A stretch of 64,000 nucleotides of DNA from Chitinophaga flava (GCF_003308995.1 NZ_QFFJ01000002.1:2852001-2916000), one strand, 5' to 3'; shown: positions 16,210 to 25,011, counted from the first letter of the stretch. A program made the numbers and translations. The notes: generated by a model not told the origin, from the letters alone.

Positions 16210-17022
16210 TCAGTGCTGCGAAATGCAGATGTCTTCCTGGAATTTGATATACTGGGTAGGACTCAGATGCAGGTAATGTTTAAAGTCGTGTATCAGCTGG
16301 CTTTGATCATAGTAGCCACAGGTATCAATTAACTCAAACCAGTCGGCTGTCAGACCATTGGTGAGCTGTCGCTGAAGATGTTGAATGGCCTTCATAAAAC
16401 GCTGATACCGCAGCCGTTCTTTGGCAGTGTATCCAAATTGTTTTTTGTGATGCAGTTGAATATTACGCTCGCTTTGCCCCGTAGCACCTGCGATCGCTTT
16501 AATGGGATTCAGGGTATCATCCCGGAAACCAGCCAGTTTTTCTGATAATGGATGTTGTTGCTGCAGATAGGGCCTGCAAAATTCAAGGATATAGATTACT
16601 TGCTGGTCGGGTTGGTCTATCTGGCTCAATACAGTCCAAAGATCGGTGAAGCAGTTGTCTTCCAGCAGCTGGTCAGGGTGCAGTGGCGTTTCTTTCTCCG
16701 AAGCCGCATTACCAAAGAAACGGAAAAAGGCATCATCTTTGAAATTGGCTACCAGCATGCGTGTACCTGGAAGTAAAGTATAGTCAAATGCCTGCTTGAT
16801 CGGCCCAAGCACAATACACTGGTCAATATCCAGTTGTGTATCCTGCCGCGAATGCAATAACGCTTTGCCTCCAAAAATCAAGACCAGGATAGTTTGATAA
16901 GAAGGCAGCAGTGTTTTGGTAATAGCAGTATCACCTGTATTTTCGGCAAAATAAAAATGAGAGAATACCGATTCAAAATCCGGTGTCACGGGAATACTGA
17001 AATGATGATATGCCTGGTCCAT
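16210..17022 (-). CDS. AraC-family transcriptional regulator
   Basis: A 270-residue regulator. The N-terminal half (about 1-150) is a cupin-like sensing region with 'SIPVTPDFESVFSHFYFAEN' at its start, similar to the DUF6597 type. The C-terminal part has two helix-turn-helix units of the AraC/XylS kind: 'IKAIAGATGQSERNIQLHHK' and 'IDTCGYYDQSQLIHDFKHYL' followed by SPTQY. It is upstream of the quinone-reductase-like gene on the same strand and divergent from the Crp/Fnr gene with only 28 bp between the start codons, so the two promoters must overlap. Confidence 0.87.
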   Translation of the reverse strand: MDQAYHHFSIPVTPDFESVFSHFYFAENTGDTAITKTLLPSYQTILVLIFGGKALLHSRQDTQLDIDQCIVLGPIKQAFDYTLLPGTRMLVANFKDDAFFRFFGNAASEKETPLHPDQLLEDNCFTDLWTVLSQIDQPDQQVIYILEFCRPYLQQQHPLSEKLAGFRDDTLNPIKAIAGATGQSERNIQLHHKKQFGYTAKERLRYQRFMKAIQHLQRQLTNGLTADWFELIDTCGYYDQSQLIHDFKHYLHLSPTQYIKFQEDICISQH

Positions 17023-17050
17023 GCTTCAAATATAATCATTACTTTCGGGC

Positions 17051-17617
17051 ATGTATTCATTATTGCTTCAACATATTAGCCGGTATGTCCAACTGAATGA
17101 AGATGAACTGCACACATTCTTTAATGCCCTGGAACTGAAAAAACTACGGCGGCATCACTTTCTGCTTCAGGAAGGTGATATCTGTAAACGTGATTATTTT
17201 GTGATCAAAGGCGGCCTTCGCCAATACGAAACGGACAAGGAAGGGAAGGAGCGTATCATTCATTTTGGCTTCGAAAACTGGTGGATCACCGACCGCCATA
17301 GCCTGATCACGCAAACGCCTTCCATCTATAACATAGAAGCCCTGGAACATACCGAAGTACTCCAGATCAATATAACAACCCTCAAAACGTTGTATGACCA
17401 GATACCCCGCTTGGAACGTTATTTCCATCTGGTATTACAGGAATCTTTTGCCTTATGGCAACGGCGCATTCTGCAGCTGCAGAAACCGGCAGAAGAAAAA
17501 TACCGGGCATTTCAGGCCGACTATGGAGCCATAGAACAGCGGCTGCCACAACAATACATCGCTTCTTACCTCGGCATCACAAGAGAAACCCTTAGCCGTA
17601 TCCGTAGCCAGCAATAG
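17051..17617 (+). CDS. Crp/Fnr-family transcriptional regulator
   Basis: A 188-residue regulator with an N-terminal cyclic-nucleotide-binding-type beta-roll (about 15-120, 'HHFLLQEGDICKRDYFVIKGGLRQY') and a short C-terminal helix-turn-helix ('IASYLGITRETLSRIRS'). No Fe-S cysteine pattern is visible, so it is not an FNR oxygen sensor. Proteins of this short Bacteroidota type often sit next to DoxX or nitroreductase genes. A DoxX gene follows 76 bp downstream on the same strand and is a likely target. Confidence 0.88.
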   Translation: MYSLLLQHISRYVQLNEDELHTFFNALELKKLRRHHFLLQEGDICKRDYFVIKGGLRQYETDKEGKERIIHFGFENWWITDRHSLITQTPSIYNIEALEHTEVLQINITTLKTLYDQIPRLERYFHLVLQESFALWQRRILQLQKPAEEKYRAFQADYGAIEQRLPQQYIASYLGITRETLSRIRSQQ

Positions 17618-17693
17618 TGTGATATAAATCACAGCAATTTTTTGATAAACCGCACTATCCTGCCACCACAGATGGATCATCTTTGCAAAAAAG

Positions 17694-18164
17694 ATGATGC
17701 ACAAGGAAATAATCCCTGAATTACTGGCAACAGACAACAGCTGGACACCTTTGATATTAAGACTTACACTGGGAATTGTACTGTTCCCGCATGCGGTACA
17801 GAAAATGTTCGGGTGGTTCCGTGGCCCTGGCCTGGCAGGAGAAATGAAGTTTATGACTGAAGTGGCCGGTTTGCCATCTTCTGTTGCAGTGATGGCTATT
17901 TTTGTAGAATGTGCCGGTATGTTTTGTCTGCTTACGGGAATGGCTACACGGATAGTTGCCGTGGCTCTTTTTGGACTGTTTACAGGTATGATTATCTGCA
18001 TCCACAGGAAGAACGGTTTCTTCATGAACTGGTTTGGTAAACTGCCGGCAGGGCAGGAGGGGTTTGAATTTCATCTGCTGGTACTTGGTATATGCCTGGT
18101 GCTGATGATAACGGGTGGTGGTAAATCCTCCATGGATAGCTGGTGGCAGGAAGCGGCCCGTTAA
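17694..18164 (+). CDS. DoxX-family membrane protein
   Basis: A 156-residue inner-membrane protein with four predicted helices. 'LRLTLGIVLFPHAVQKMFGWF' is the DoxX opening, followed by 'GLAGEMKFMTEVAGLP', 'VAVMAIFVECAGMFCLLTG' and a final helix with 'LGICLVLMITGGG'. DoxX proteins are linked to quinone and thiol redox processes, but their exact reactions differ. It lies directly downstream of a Crp/Fnr regulator gene. A strong hairpin follows 22 bp after the stop. Confidence 0.87.
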   Translation: MMHKEIIPELLATDNSWTPLILRLTLGIVLFPHAVQKMFGWFRGPGLAGEMKFMTEVAGLPSSVAVMAIFVECAGMFCLLTGMATRIVAVALFGLFTGMIICIHRKNGFFMNWFGKLPAGQEGFEFHLLVLGICLVLMITGGGKSSMDSWWQEAAR

Positions 18165-18186
18165 GCCTCGCTGAAAAATCATTCGA

Positions 18187-18217
18187 CGGGACAAGTCTTC
18201 TTAGAAGACTTACCCCG
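18187..18217 (+). terminator. Intrinsic terminator after doxX
   Basis: AAGTCTTCT at 18193-18201 pairs perfectly with AGAAGACTT at 18203-18211 around a single T. The stem is extended by CGGG at 18187-18190 with CCCG at 18214-18217 across a short internal bulge, and TTTTC follows. It ends the doxX transcript. Confidence 0.65.
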
Positions 18218-18467
18218 TTTTCTTTTGGCTTGCAAGGATGTGCCATGGCTCGGTGTAGGCTTCCTTGAATTTGATTTTTACCCCACACTAATGAGACACA
18301 GGATTATTATGCTGCGTGGTGCCGGAGATAACATAGTTGGCTGTCACATCACTTCCTTTTCTGAAAGTAAATAACTGACTGCCGGGTTGTTGATGTTGGT
18401 GAATCAATAGGCTGGTTCTGCAGCTGCTACTCTTTTAACGGGTACGTCCTTGATAGGTGTAAGGGAA
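18210..18467 (-). pseudogene. C-terminal remnant of a degraded gene
   Basis: On the minus strand just after the response regulator stop, two frames read as protein-like text. The first starts 'ASLTPIKDVPVKRVAAAEPA' and runs through a TGA to 'FTNINNPAVSYL'. The second takes over with 'FTFRKGSDVTANYVISGTTQ', passes a TAG at 18288-18290 and ends with 'IKFKEAYTEPWHILASQKK' at a TAA (18210-18212) inside the doxX terminator hairpin. Two stops and one frame change would be needed to read it as one gene. The family is not recognised and chance cannot be excluded. Confidence 0.3.
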
Positions 18468-18469
18468 GC

Positions 18470-19138
18470 TTAAAAACCGGTATCGAAAATACCAAACTTT
18501 ACAGCAAAGAGGACGAGGCCTGCTGTATTACGGCGGCCGGTTTTGGCCAGCAGATTGTTGCGGTGTCCTTCTACGGTACGGGCGCTGATGAACAGGGTTT
18601 CACCTATCTCGGTGTTATTATATTCCTTACAAATCAGTTGTAATACTTCAGTTTCTCTTTTGGTGAGCTCGATGGGTATATTGTTTACATTCCGGAGGAG
18701 CGTGTTTTTTTCTTTGCTGGCTAGTTGTATAGCCTTCAATACCTGTGCACTCATATAGAAACCGCTGCTGAAGGTAGTATGGATGGCGGTTATCAGCTCT
18801 TCCTGGTCACAGTTCTTCAGTAAATATCCACTGGCGCCAGATTCGATCATCCTGGCTATCAGTCGCTCTTTTGCATGGACAGACAATATAATTACTTTAA
18901 TGGCCGGATATTGTTGCTGCAGGGTATCATTCAGCTCAATGCCATTCATGTGGGGCATTTCCATGTCTACGAGGGCGATCTCGGGCAATACTGTATGGGC
19001 AGACAATTGCAGAAGGAAGTCCCGGCCATCCTGCGCCTCCATGATCAGTTCAAAACCAGGAATACTTTTTATCAGCAAGGCCAGGCTTTGGCGGAACAGC
19101 TTCTGATCGTCTATTAATGCAATATGAATACGGCTCAT
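18470..19138 (-). CDS. NarL/FixJ-type response regulator
   Basis: A 222-residue regulator with a receiver domain (1-120; acidic pair in 'IALIDDQKLFRQSL', phospho-acceptor Asp in 'EIALVDMEMPHMNG', Lys in 'YLLKNC') and a LuxR-type helix-turn-helix ('LTKRETEVLQLICKEYNNTE', 'LFISARTVEGHRNNLLAKTG'). It overlaps the histidine kinase gene by 4 bp (ATGA arrangement), so the two form a translationally coupled two-component system. Confidence 0.93.
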   Translation of the reverse strand: MSRIHIALIDDQKLFRQSLALLIKSIPGFELIMEAQDGRDFLLQLSAHTVLPEIALVDMEMPHMNGIELNDTLQQQYPAIKVIILSVHAKERLIARMIESGASGYLLKNCDQEELITAIHTTFSSGFYMSAQVLKAIQLASKEKNTLLRNVNNIPIELTKRETEVLQLICKEYNNTEIGETLFISARTVEGHRNNLLAKTGRRNTAGLVLFAVKFGIFDTGF

Positions 19139-19914
19139 GATAAAGGCAGACTTATATGTATAGCAAATCCTTTTCTTTCACTACCGGCTATGGTATACAC
19201 CGCACCAGACATACCCAGCCGGCTTTCTATATTATGTAATCCCATTCCTTTTTTTTCAGGAAGTAGTACGTCTTTCAGCCCTATTCCGTCATCTGCATAA
19301 TCAATCTGTAATTCCCGGGGCGTTGTTTTCATTTCGATAACAATGTTATCTGCAGTGGCATGTTTAATGGTGTTGTTCATCAATTCTGCCATTACCCGGT
19401 AGATAGCCAGGGCAGTGTTTTCTTCCAGTAATACCGGTTCTTCGGGTAATAGCAACCGGATGTTTATTTTACCCGATTGCTGTACCACCGCACAGAGGTC
19501 TTCTACAGCATCATAAAAACTATAGGCTCCTGCGGTTAATGGTGATAGGTTGTGGGAGATATTCCTCACATCCTGAATAATCTGATCAATGATCTGTTTA
19601 CACTGAACATTAAACTGATTGTTTTCCAGTAAAGCGGCATGACTCATGATCAGACGAAGGGATGACAAGGCAGATCCCACTTCATCATGAAGGTCCATTC
19701 CGATACGTTTTCTTTCAGTTTCTTGTGAAGTGATGATGGCGCGTAATAATTCCTTCTGATGTTCTACCTGAGCGTCCAGTAGTTTTTTCTTCTGTTGTAA
19801 TATGCTGTTCTTGGATCGTATCTGTATCAGGATAAAAGCGATGCTCAGCATGCAACTGCCCACCATCGCCATTATTACCAGAACATAAATATTGTCTGTC
19901 AATTTTTCTTCCAT
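19135..19914 (-). CDS. NarX-like sensor histidine kinase (HisKA_3)
   Basis: A 259-residue kinase with one N-terminal membrane helix (about residues 9-30), a short coiled segment, the HisKA_3 dimerisation box 'ERKRIGMDLHDEVGSALSSL' carrying the phosphorylated His, and a HATPase_c domain with 'ELMNNTIKHATADNIVIEM', 'DYADDGIGLKD' and 'GMGLHNIESRLGMSGAVYTI'. There is no extracytoplasmic sensor domain, so sensing must occur in the membrane or through a partner. The gene overlaps the response regulator by 4 bp and the upstream membrane-protein gene by 16 bp, which makes that membrane protein a candidate sensor. Confidence 0.92.
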   Translation of the reverse strand: MEEKLTDNIYVLVIMAMVGSCMLSIAFILIQIRSKNSILQQKKKLLDAQVEHQKELLRAIITSQETERKRIGMDLHDEVGSALSSLRLIMSHAALLENNQFNVQCKQIIDQIIQDVRNISHNLSPLTAGAYSFYDAVEDLCAVVQQSGKINIRLLLPEEPVLLEENTALAIYRVMAELMNNTIKHATADNIVIEMKTTPRELQIDYADDGIGLKDVLLPEKKGMGLHNIESRLGMSGAVYTIAGSERKGFAIHISLPLS

Positions 19915-20543
19915 TTAAGAAAACCGATGGCCCACAACAGATACATAATCAGTACCAGTGTTCCATGAATATTCAGGATTAAAATTTTTATCTGATAACT
20001 CGCCGTTGCACTTACTATGTTGGAGAAGATAAACTGAAAAAGAGCCCCTGAAAAATAGAGGAGGATTCCCGCCACTATCCAGTTCAGTGCATGGTCAGTC
20101 CACCTGGCTGGTTTGTCTTCCTGCATTTCATGCCAGTAATAGTACAAACTGAAAAATATCAGGATAAGCGCTTCCACCGGCCTTACATAGGAATTAAACC
20201 GATAGATGCTCTGAAAGAAGGAAAAATTTATAATGCACAATAATGGGAAGATGATCAACAGACTTTTGATAAAAGACATTGCTCTTTTATGTTGATCTAT
20301 CTTGCTAAAAAACAATAATAAAAACACCGTTTCCACTATGGTGTAAATATGCAGCAATGGAAGATTGTTTCTGGTGGAATGCAGTATCGCCACCAGATTG
20401 ATGCTGCCGGATGCTACCAGGTACATGATAAGTATTCTGCAGGCAGTTGATTGATACAAATGCCTGCAGATCGCAATTCCAAGAGGAATCAATATAGATG
20501 AAGGTACTGCAATGGCCAGGTAGAAATATGAAAATGATTTCAT
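19899..20543 (-). CDS. Multi-helix membrane protein upstream of histidine kinase
   Basis: A 214-residue protein with about six or seven predicted membrane helices and the recognisable 'HSTRNNLPLLHIYTIVETVF' segment seen in small Bacteroidota membrane proteins next to two-component genes. It has no recognised catalytic motif. Its 3' end overlaps the kinase start by 16 bp and it abuts the upstream gene without a gap, so the four genes from 21083 down to 18470 are probably one operon. A role as the sensing subunit of the kinase is inference. Confidence 0.6.
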   Translation of the reverse strand: MKSFSYFYLAIAVPSSILIPLGIAICRHLYQSTACRILIMYLVASGSINLVAILHSTRNNLPLLHIYTIVETVFLLLFFSKIDQHKRAMSFIKSLLIIFPLLCIINFSFFQSIYRFNSYVRPVEALILIFFSLYYYWHEMQEDKPARWTDHALNWIVAGILLYFSGALFQFIFSNIVSATASYQIKILILNIHGTLVLIMYLLWAIGFLKWKKN

Positions 20544-21083
20544 CTATTCTTCTGACTGGAGCGTATAAAATGGGCTTGTTGTATCACAAAAATCAGGGCA
20601 TGGTTTGGTGAAATCATAAACAGAAGTTTCAACATCTGCCTCCGCTTTTTCGCCGGTAGGACTATATTCCGTTGTTGTAGTTTCCAGAATCAGATCCTTA
20701 TAGGTAACTATATAATTTTCTGACACTTCTACCACTGGAACCAGCATCAGGCGAATCTTATCTTCAAAATAAGGCTGGTCTATTGCAAAGTAGCCCCTGA
20801 CACCTGCAATCTCTTTACCATGCAGATGTTTGTATTTTTCTGCGAGTGCAAGTATATCTGCGAATGGTATAAAAACAGCATTGGGTATATTCAGCTGGTT
20901 ATACGGTTCCGGGAGTACTTTTTTAATGGCAGTTCGCCAGTTCATAATATGTTCCTTGGCTTTTTTAATGCATACAGAACTGTCTCTGATGTCGTTGGCT
21001 GATTGATAGGGAGTCATTAAGTACGGGTTTAAGATTGGGTTTATACAGATAAGGGTTGATACAAATATAGCTTTTTTCATCAT
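20544..21083 (-). CDS. Hypothetical protein with N-terminal hydrophobic segment
   Basis: About 179 residues from a double ATG at 21083/21080. Longer in-frame starts exist, but this one places a lysine pair before a hydrophobic stretch ('KKAIFVSTLICINPIL'), as in a signal or anchor. The rest is soluble ('HGKEIAGVRGYFAIDQPYF', 'LVPVVEVSENYIVTYKDLI') and ends in a Cys-containing acidic tail (PCPDFCDTT). No family is recognised. It is the first gene of the probable operon with the membrane protein and the two-component system. Confidence 0.55.
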   Translation of the reverse strand: MMKKAIFVSTLICINPILNPYLMTPYQSANDIRDSSVCIKKAKEHIMNWRTAIKKVLPEPYNQLNIPNAVFIPFADILALAEKYKHLHGKEIAGVRGYFAIDQPYFEDKIRLMLVPVVEVSENYIVTYKDLILETTTTEYSPTGEKAEADVETSVYDFTKPCPDFCDTTSPFYTLQSEE

Positions 21084-21293
21084 TCGCCAGACTGCAATCA
21101 ACAAGATTTGATTAATCTTAGTACACAGATTTCCAGGCAACAGAACGATTAAATTGTTAATCTCTGCATAACATTTTTTATTTCGTAATTACCTGTTTGT
21201 TGCGAAATATATTTTCTATATTCACTACCGCTACGCTGTAACTCACCGGGAATAAGGATTTCCGGAAGGATTTTATTGACCAATATTTCTGAT

Positions 21294-21581
21294 ATGATAA
21301 CCCGTTTTTTTTATCTGGCGCTTACTCCAACGGAAAAGAAATTATCTTATTTGTATAGTCACGTTTTTAAAATCACTTACCAGAACGACAAAGACCTGGT
21401 ATGGAAACAACTGGTATTCGAAGAAGACTTCAGGAGATATAACCGTTTTCCCGAACATTATAATGCTGTATGGTCTGCAGGAACAGATATGGAAGATGCC
21501 GCAGTGGCAGATAGGAGAGATGAGATCAGAGCCTGGGAGATGGATGAAGAAAAGAAAGTATTTCCTGTAAAATGGCCCTGA
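21294..21581 (+). CDS. Small hypothetical protein
   Basis: A 95-residue protein from ATG 21294 (an in-frame TTG at 21276 is less likely). It is rich in aromatic and charged residues ('LTPTEKKLSYLYSHVFKITY', 'WSAGTDMEDAAVADRRDEIR'), with no membrane segment after the first few residues and no recognised domain. The stop codon lies inside the terminator hairpin shared with the converging acyl-CoA synthetase gene. Its codon use looks normal, so it is probably a real but unknown gene. Confidence 0.45.
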   Translation: MITRFFYLALTPTEKKLSYLYSHVFKITYQNDKDLVWKQLVFEEDFRRYNRFPEHYNAVWSAGTDMEDAAVADRRDEIRAWEMDEEKKVFPVKWP

Positions 21582-21603
21582 CAGCAAAACATACTGTCAG
21601 GGC
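21575..21603. terminator. Bidirectional terminator
   Basis: GCCCTGACAG at 21575-21584 pairs perfectly with CTGTCAGGGC at 21594-21603 around a 9-nt loop. A/T-rich runs lie on both sides. It lies between two converging genes and can end both. Confidence 0.75.
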
Positions 21604-21611
21604 ATATTTTA

Positions 21612-23411
21612 TTATTCGTTCTGATAGATTTTTTCGATGGCGCTTTTATATTTTTCAAGTACTACTTTACGCTTCAGACTTAACTTAGGTGTCATCTCAC
21701 CGCCTGTAATACTCCATTCTTCCGGCAGCAGTTCAAATCGTTTGATCTGCTCCACATGATTGAAGTACTGATTGTAGTCATTGACCACTTTCTGGTAAGC
21801 TTCCTGTACTTCAGGACGGGCAAGGGCTTCCTCGTGAGTGGTGAAAGGAATGTTTTGTTTGTTCATCCAGAATTTAAGGTAGGCAAATGCCGGTACAATT
21901 AATGCGCCGGTAAATTTCCGACCTTCACCCACTACCATGATCTGCTCAATGAACGGACTTTCCTTGAATTTGTTTTCAATAGGTTGTGGAGCTACATATT
22001 TACCACCGCTTGTTTTGAAAAGTTCTTTTTTACGGTCAGTGATTTTCAGGTATTTGTTGTCTACCCATACACCGATATCACCGGTATGCAGCCATCCGTC
22101 GATTACAGTGTCTGCGGTGAGGTCCGGACGTTTGTAGTAGCCTTTCATTACGGTAGTGCCTTTAACGCATATTTCACCATCTTCCTCCAGCTTTACTTCA
22201 ATGCCTTCGATAGGAGGGCCTACGGTGCCGAATTTGGTGCCACCTGGTACCCTGCGGTTAACGCTGATAACGGGGCTGTTTTCAGTAGGACCATAACCTT
22301 CGTATACGGGTATCCGTGCCGCATTAAAAATACGCAGCAGTTTTTCCTGGCAGGCTGCGCCACCGGTAACGATATAGCTGATGTTATTGCCCAGGGCCGC
22401 TCGCCATTTGCTGAATACGAGTTTGTTGGCGATACTCAGCTGGAAATTATACCAGGGGCCGCCGCTGACGATATTGTCATATTTTCCACCCAGCGATACA
22501 GCCCAGAAGAACAGCCGGCGCTTGATGCCGGTGAGGTTGTTGCCGGTAGCCATAATTTTTTCAAATACTTTCTCCAGCAGGCGGGGCACGGTGGTAAATC
22601 CATCCGGACAAATTTCCTTCAGGTTTTCGCCAATGGTATCAATACTTTCGGCATAATAGATACCGATGCCACTGAAAAGATATATATAGGTAACCGTTTT
22701 CTCGAAGATGTGATTAAGGGGGAGAAAACTGAGCACCTTTTGTTGCGGGGCATCGTCAAAAGGGAAACTGACTTTTGAGTAGGCCACGTTGGAAGCGATG
22801 TTGTCATGGGTAAGCATCACACCTTTGGGCGTGCCGGTAGTACCGGAAGTATAGATAATGGTAGCCAGATGATCCGAATCAATGCTGGCTTTGGTAGATT
22901 CTACCTTTTCCAGCAGGGAGGGGGTGGCCATATCCGGAATGCTGCTCCAGTGGGTAGCTCCGGGAATCTCATCAAAAGAATAAATTTCTTTAAGCGAAGG
23001 TACTCCATCCCGGATGTCTCTGATTTTTTCCAGCATCTCCTTGCTGCTAACGAAGATATACTTCACGGCAGCATCATTCAGAATAAATTGTATTTCGGCA
23101 GGGTTGGTGGTAGGATACAGTGGTACCAGTACGGCGCCGGTCTGTTGTACAGCCAGGTCTGTAAATATCCATTCCGGCCTGTTGTTGCTGATGATGGCGA
23201 TTTTGTCTGCGCCTTCAGGCGTAAAATCATTGCCGCCAACACCTAACTGCAATAAACCCGCACTGAAGCGGTTCACTGTCTCACTGACATTGGCGGTACT
23301 GAAAGTCTTCCAGCTACCTTTGATCTTGGCGGCCAGCATATCCTGTTTCGGAAATTTCTCCAGCTGAAATTTTACTGCGTCGAAAAGCCTATGCCTCGGG
23401 AGAGCACTCAT
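21612..23411 (-). CDS. Long-chain acyl-CoA synthetase (AMP-forming)
   Basis: A 599-residue adenylate-forming enzyme of the FadD15 type. It activates a fatty acid with ATP and transfers it to CoA. Visible motifs are the P-loop 'IIYTSGTTGTPKGVMLTHDN' (about residue 187), 'FEKTVTYIYLF', the A5 motif 'YEGYGPTENSP', the A7 motif 'GWLHTGDIG' and the A8 region 'ITDRKKELFKTSGGKYVAP'. The length is normal for the family. It is monocistronic, with a shared terminator behind it. It is likely cytoplasmic or membrane-associated. Confidence 0.93.
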   Translation of the reverse strand: MSALPRHRLFDAVKFQLEKFPKQDMLAAKIKGSWKTFSTANVSETVNRFSAGLLQLGVGGNDFTPEGADKIAIISNNRPEWIFTDLAVQQTGAVLVPLYPTTNPAEIQFILNDAAVKYIFVSSKEMLEKIRDIRDGVPSLKEIYSFDEIPGATHWSSIPDMATPSLLEKVESTKASIDSDHLATIIYTSGTTGTPKGVMLTHDNIASNVAYSKVSFPFDDAPQQKVLSFLPLNHIFEKTVTYIYLFSGIGIYYAESIDTIGENLKEICPDGFTTVPRLLEKVFEKIMATGNNLTGIKRRLFFWAVSLGGKYDNIVSGGPWYNFQLSIANKLVFSKWRAALGNNISYIVTGGAACQEKLLRIFNAARIPVYEGYGPTENSPVISVNRRVPGGTKFGTVGPPIEGIEVKLEEDGEICVKGTTVMKGYYKRPDLTADTVIDGWLHTGDIGVWVDNKYLKITDRKKELFKTSGGKYVAPQPIENKFKESPFIEQIMVVGEGRKFTGALIVPAFAYLKFWMNKQNIPFTTHEEALARPEVQEAYQKVVNDYNQYFNHVEQIKRFELLPEEWSITGGEMTPKLSLKRKVVLEKYKSAIEKIYQNE

Positions 23412-23696
23412 AAAGTAGATTTAGTGATGTAATAGGTATCAGTTGTTATAAATATACAGAAACAAAGGATAAAATAACAATAAGTGTTTAATTGAATGTT
23501 TTTTTGTATATAGCCTCTCCTTTACACTTATTATTGGTATGCACTGGATCATACCGGTGATCCTCCTTATCTGTTGCTGTAGAAGTATGATTAAGAAACA
23601 TTCCCGGAATTAGTTATCTTAACGCATTAAGACCTGGACCAGCATGCAGAATTATGGATGTGGAATAAGAGAACAGGTTGGAACTAAATTAGACTT

Positions 23697-24800
23697 ATGC
23701 TCACTGCTTTCACCAATGGAACCATTTTTACCGGCACACAGGTGTTGACCGGAAAAACATTATTACTGGAACATGGGCAGGTACTGGCACTGGTAAATCC
23801 TGATGAGGTACCTGCCCATGCGACCATCATCGACTGCGGAGGGCAGTTTATTGCGCCGGGCCTGCTGGACTTGCAGATCTATGGTGGCGGTGGTTACTTG
23901 TTTTCCAGCCAACCATCTGTAGCAGCGCTGCAGGCGATGATCCGTGCGTTGGTGAAAAACGGTACTACGGGTTTCCTGCTTACGTTGGCCACCAACAGCA
24001 TAGACTTGTTCAAACAATGTATTTCGATTGTGCAGGAAAACCCTCATCCAGCTGTATTGGGTATGCACCTGGAAGGTCCTTATATCAATCCGGTAAAAAA
24101 GGGTGCCCATATCCAGGCATATATCAAACGTCCTCAGATGAAGGAGGTGGAAGACTTGCTGGCCGCGGCAAGGGGAGTGGTGAAGATGATGACGCTGGCA
24201 CCTGAGATGTGTGATCCGGCTATCATTCGTTACCTGCATGCACAGGGCGTGGTGGTATCTGCCGGGCATAGTAACGCCACTTTTGAAGAGGCCTCTTCCG
24301 GCTTTATGAATGGTGTTAAGGCAGTAACGCATCTGTTTAATGCCATGTCCTCACTGCATCACCGCGATACCGGCCTGCCTGGAGCTACCTTCTGTAATGC
24401 CGGCGTATATGCCAGCATCATCGCCGATAATATTCATGTGGATGATAGCGCACTCGTCATCAGCAAAAAAATGCTGGGCGACCGCCTCTTCCTGATCACC
24501 GATGCTGTAGAAACCAATCGTGAAGGCGACTACCAGCATGTGGCCCAGGAAGACCGCTTCACCCTTCCCGACGGCACCCTCTCCGGCTCACGCCTCACGC
24601 TCCTGGGAGCCGTAAAGCGTTGTGTGGAGCATGCAGACATACCTCTGGATGAAGCCTTGCGTATGGCCACCCTCTACCCGGCCACCCTTATGGGCCTCAA
24701 AGACCGCGGCCGTATAGAACCAGGCTGCCGGGCAGACATCCTTATCTTCAACCGCCAGTACAAGGCCGTCCGGGTATACATCTCAGGAGAATTACAGTAA
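23697..24800 (+). CDS. nagA: N-acetylglucosamine-6-phosphate deacetylase
   Basis: A 367-residue amidohydrolase that removes the acetyl group from GlcNAc-6-phosphate on the way to fructose-6-phosphate. Motifs are the N-terminal metal-dependent amidohydrolase start ('FIAPGLLDLQIYGGGG'), 'GMHLEGPYINPVKKGAHIQ' with the metal-binding Glu, 'VSAGHSNATFEEA', 'THLFNAMSSLHHRDTGLPG' and the catalytic Asp region 'LITDAVE'. The length is typical. It lies upstream of a GH9/deacetylase fusion gene, which may feed it amino sugars. Confidence 0.93.
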   Translation: MLTAFTNGTIFTGTQVLTGKTLLLEHGQVLALVNPDEVPAHATIIDCGGQFIAPGLLDLQIYGGGGYLFSSQPSVAALQAMIRALVKNGTTGFLLTLATNSIDLFKQCISIVQENPHPAVLGMHLEGPYINPVKKGAHIQAYIKRPQMKEVEDLLAAARGVVKMMTLAPEMCDPAIIRYLHAQGVVVSAGHSNATFEEASSGFMNGVKAVTHLFNAMSSLHHRDTGLPGATFCNAGVYASIIADNIHVDDSALVISKKMLGDRLFLITDAVETNREGDYQHVAQEDRFTLPDGTLSGSRLTLLGAVKRCVEHADIPLDEALRMATLYPATLMGLKDRGRIEPGCRADILIFNRQYKAVRVYISGELQ

Positions 24801-24810
24801 AGAGCCAGCC

Positions 24811-24858
24811 AACAAAACCTAATCACAACAAAACCTAATCACAACAAAACCCAATCAC
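24811..24858. repeat. Three tandem copies of a 16-bp unit
   Basis: AACAAAACCTAATCAC occurs at 24811-24826 and 24827-24842, and with one change (CCC for CCT) at 24843-24858. A partial fourth copy follows (AACAAAA). It lies between nagA and the GH9 gene. There are too few and too short units for a CRISPR array, and there are no variable spacers. Confidence 0.85.
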
Positions 24859-24971
24859 AACAAAAAATAACAACAACCAGAAAAAAACACAATAAAAGAA
24901 ATCCTGCAAAAAAGAATCCTGAAAAAAATAACTAACTATCCATAAACCTCCGTCGAATCACCCAACAATTT

Positions 24972-24994
24972 TAGCCCAGGACTTTAGTCCTGGG
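24972..24994 (+). repeat. REP palindrome copy
   Basis: TAGCCCAGGACTTTAGTCC begins this copy; the palindrome CCCAGGACTTTAGTCCTGGG spans 24975-24994. It matches the copies at 11774-11793 and 52317-52336 exactly. It ends 17 bp before the ATG of the GH9 gene, so the hairpin would lie in that gene's 5' leader. Confidence 0.85.
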
Positions 24995-25011
24995 ATTCGT
25001 AATTTAGAATA

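Noticed and set aside
21984..22778. Open frame of 264 codons on the plus strand
   Set aside because: Antisense to the acyl-CoA synthetase, whose motifs are complete here. The frame is an artefact of codon composition.
24811..24858. CRISPR array
   Set aside because: The 16-bp units are directly adjacent with no variable spacers, and no cas gene is present.
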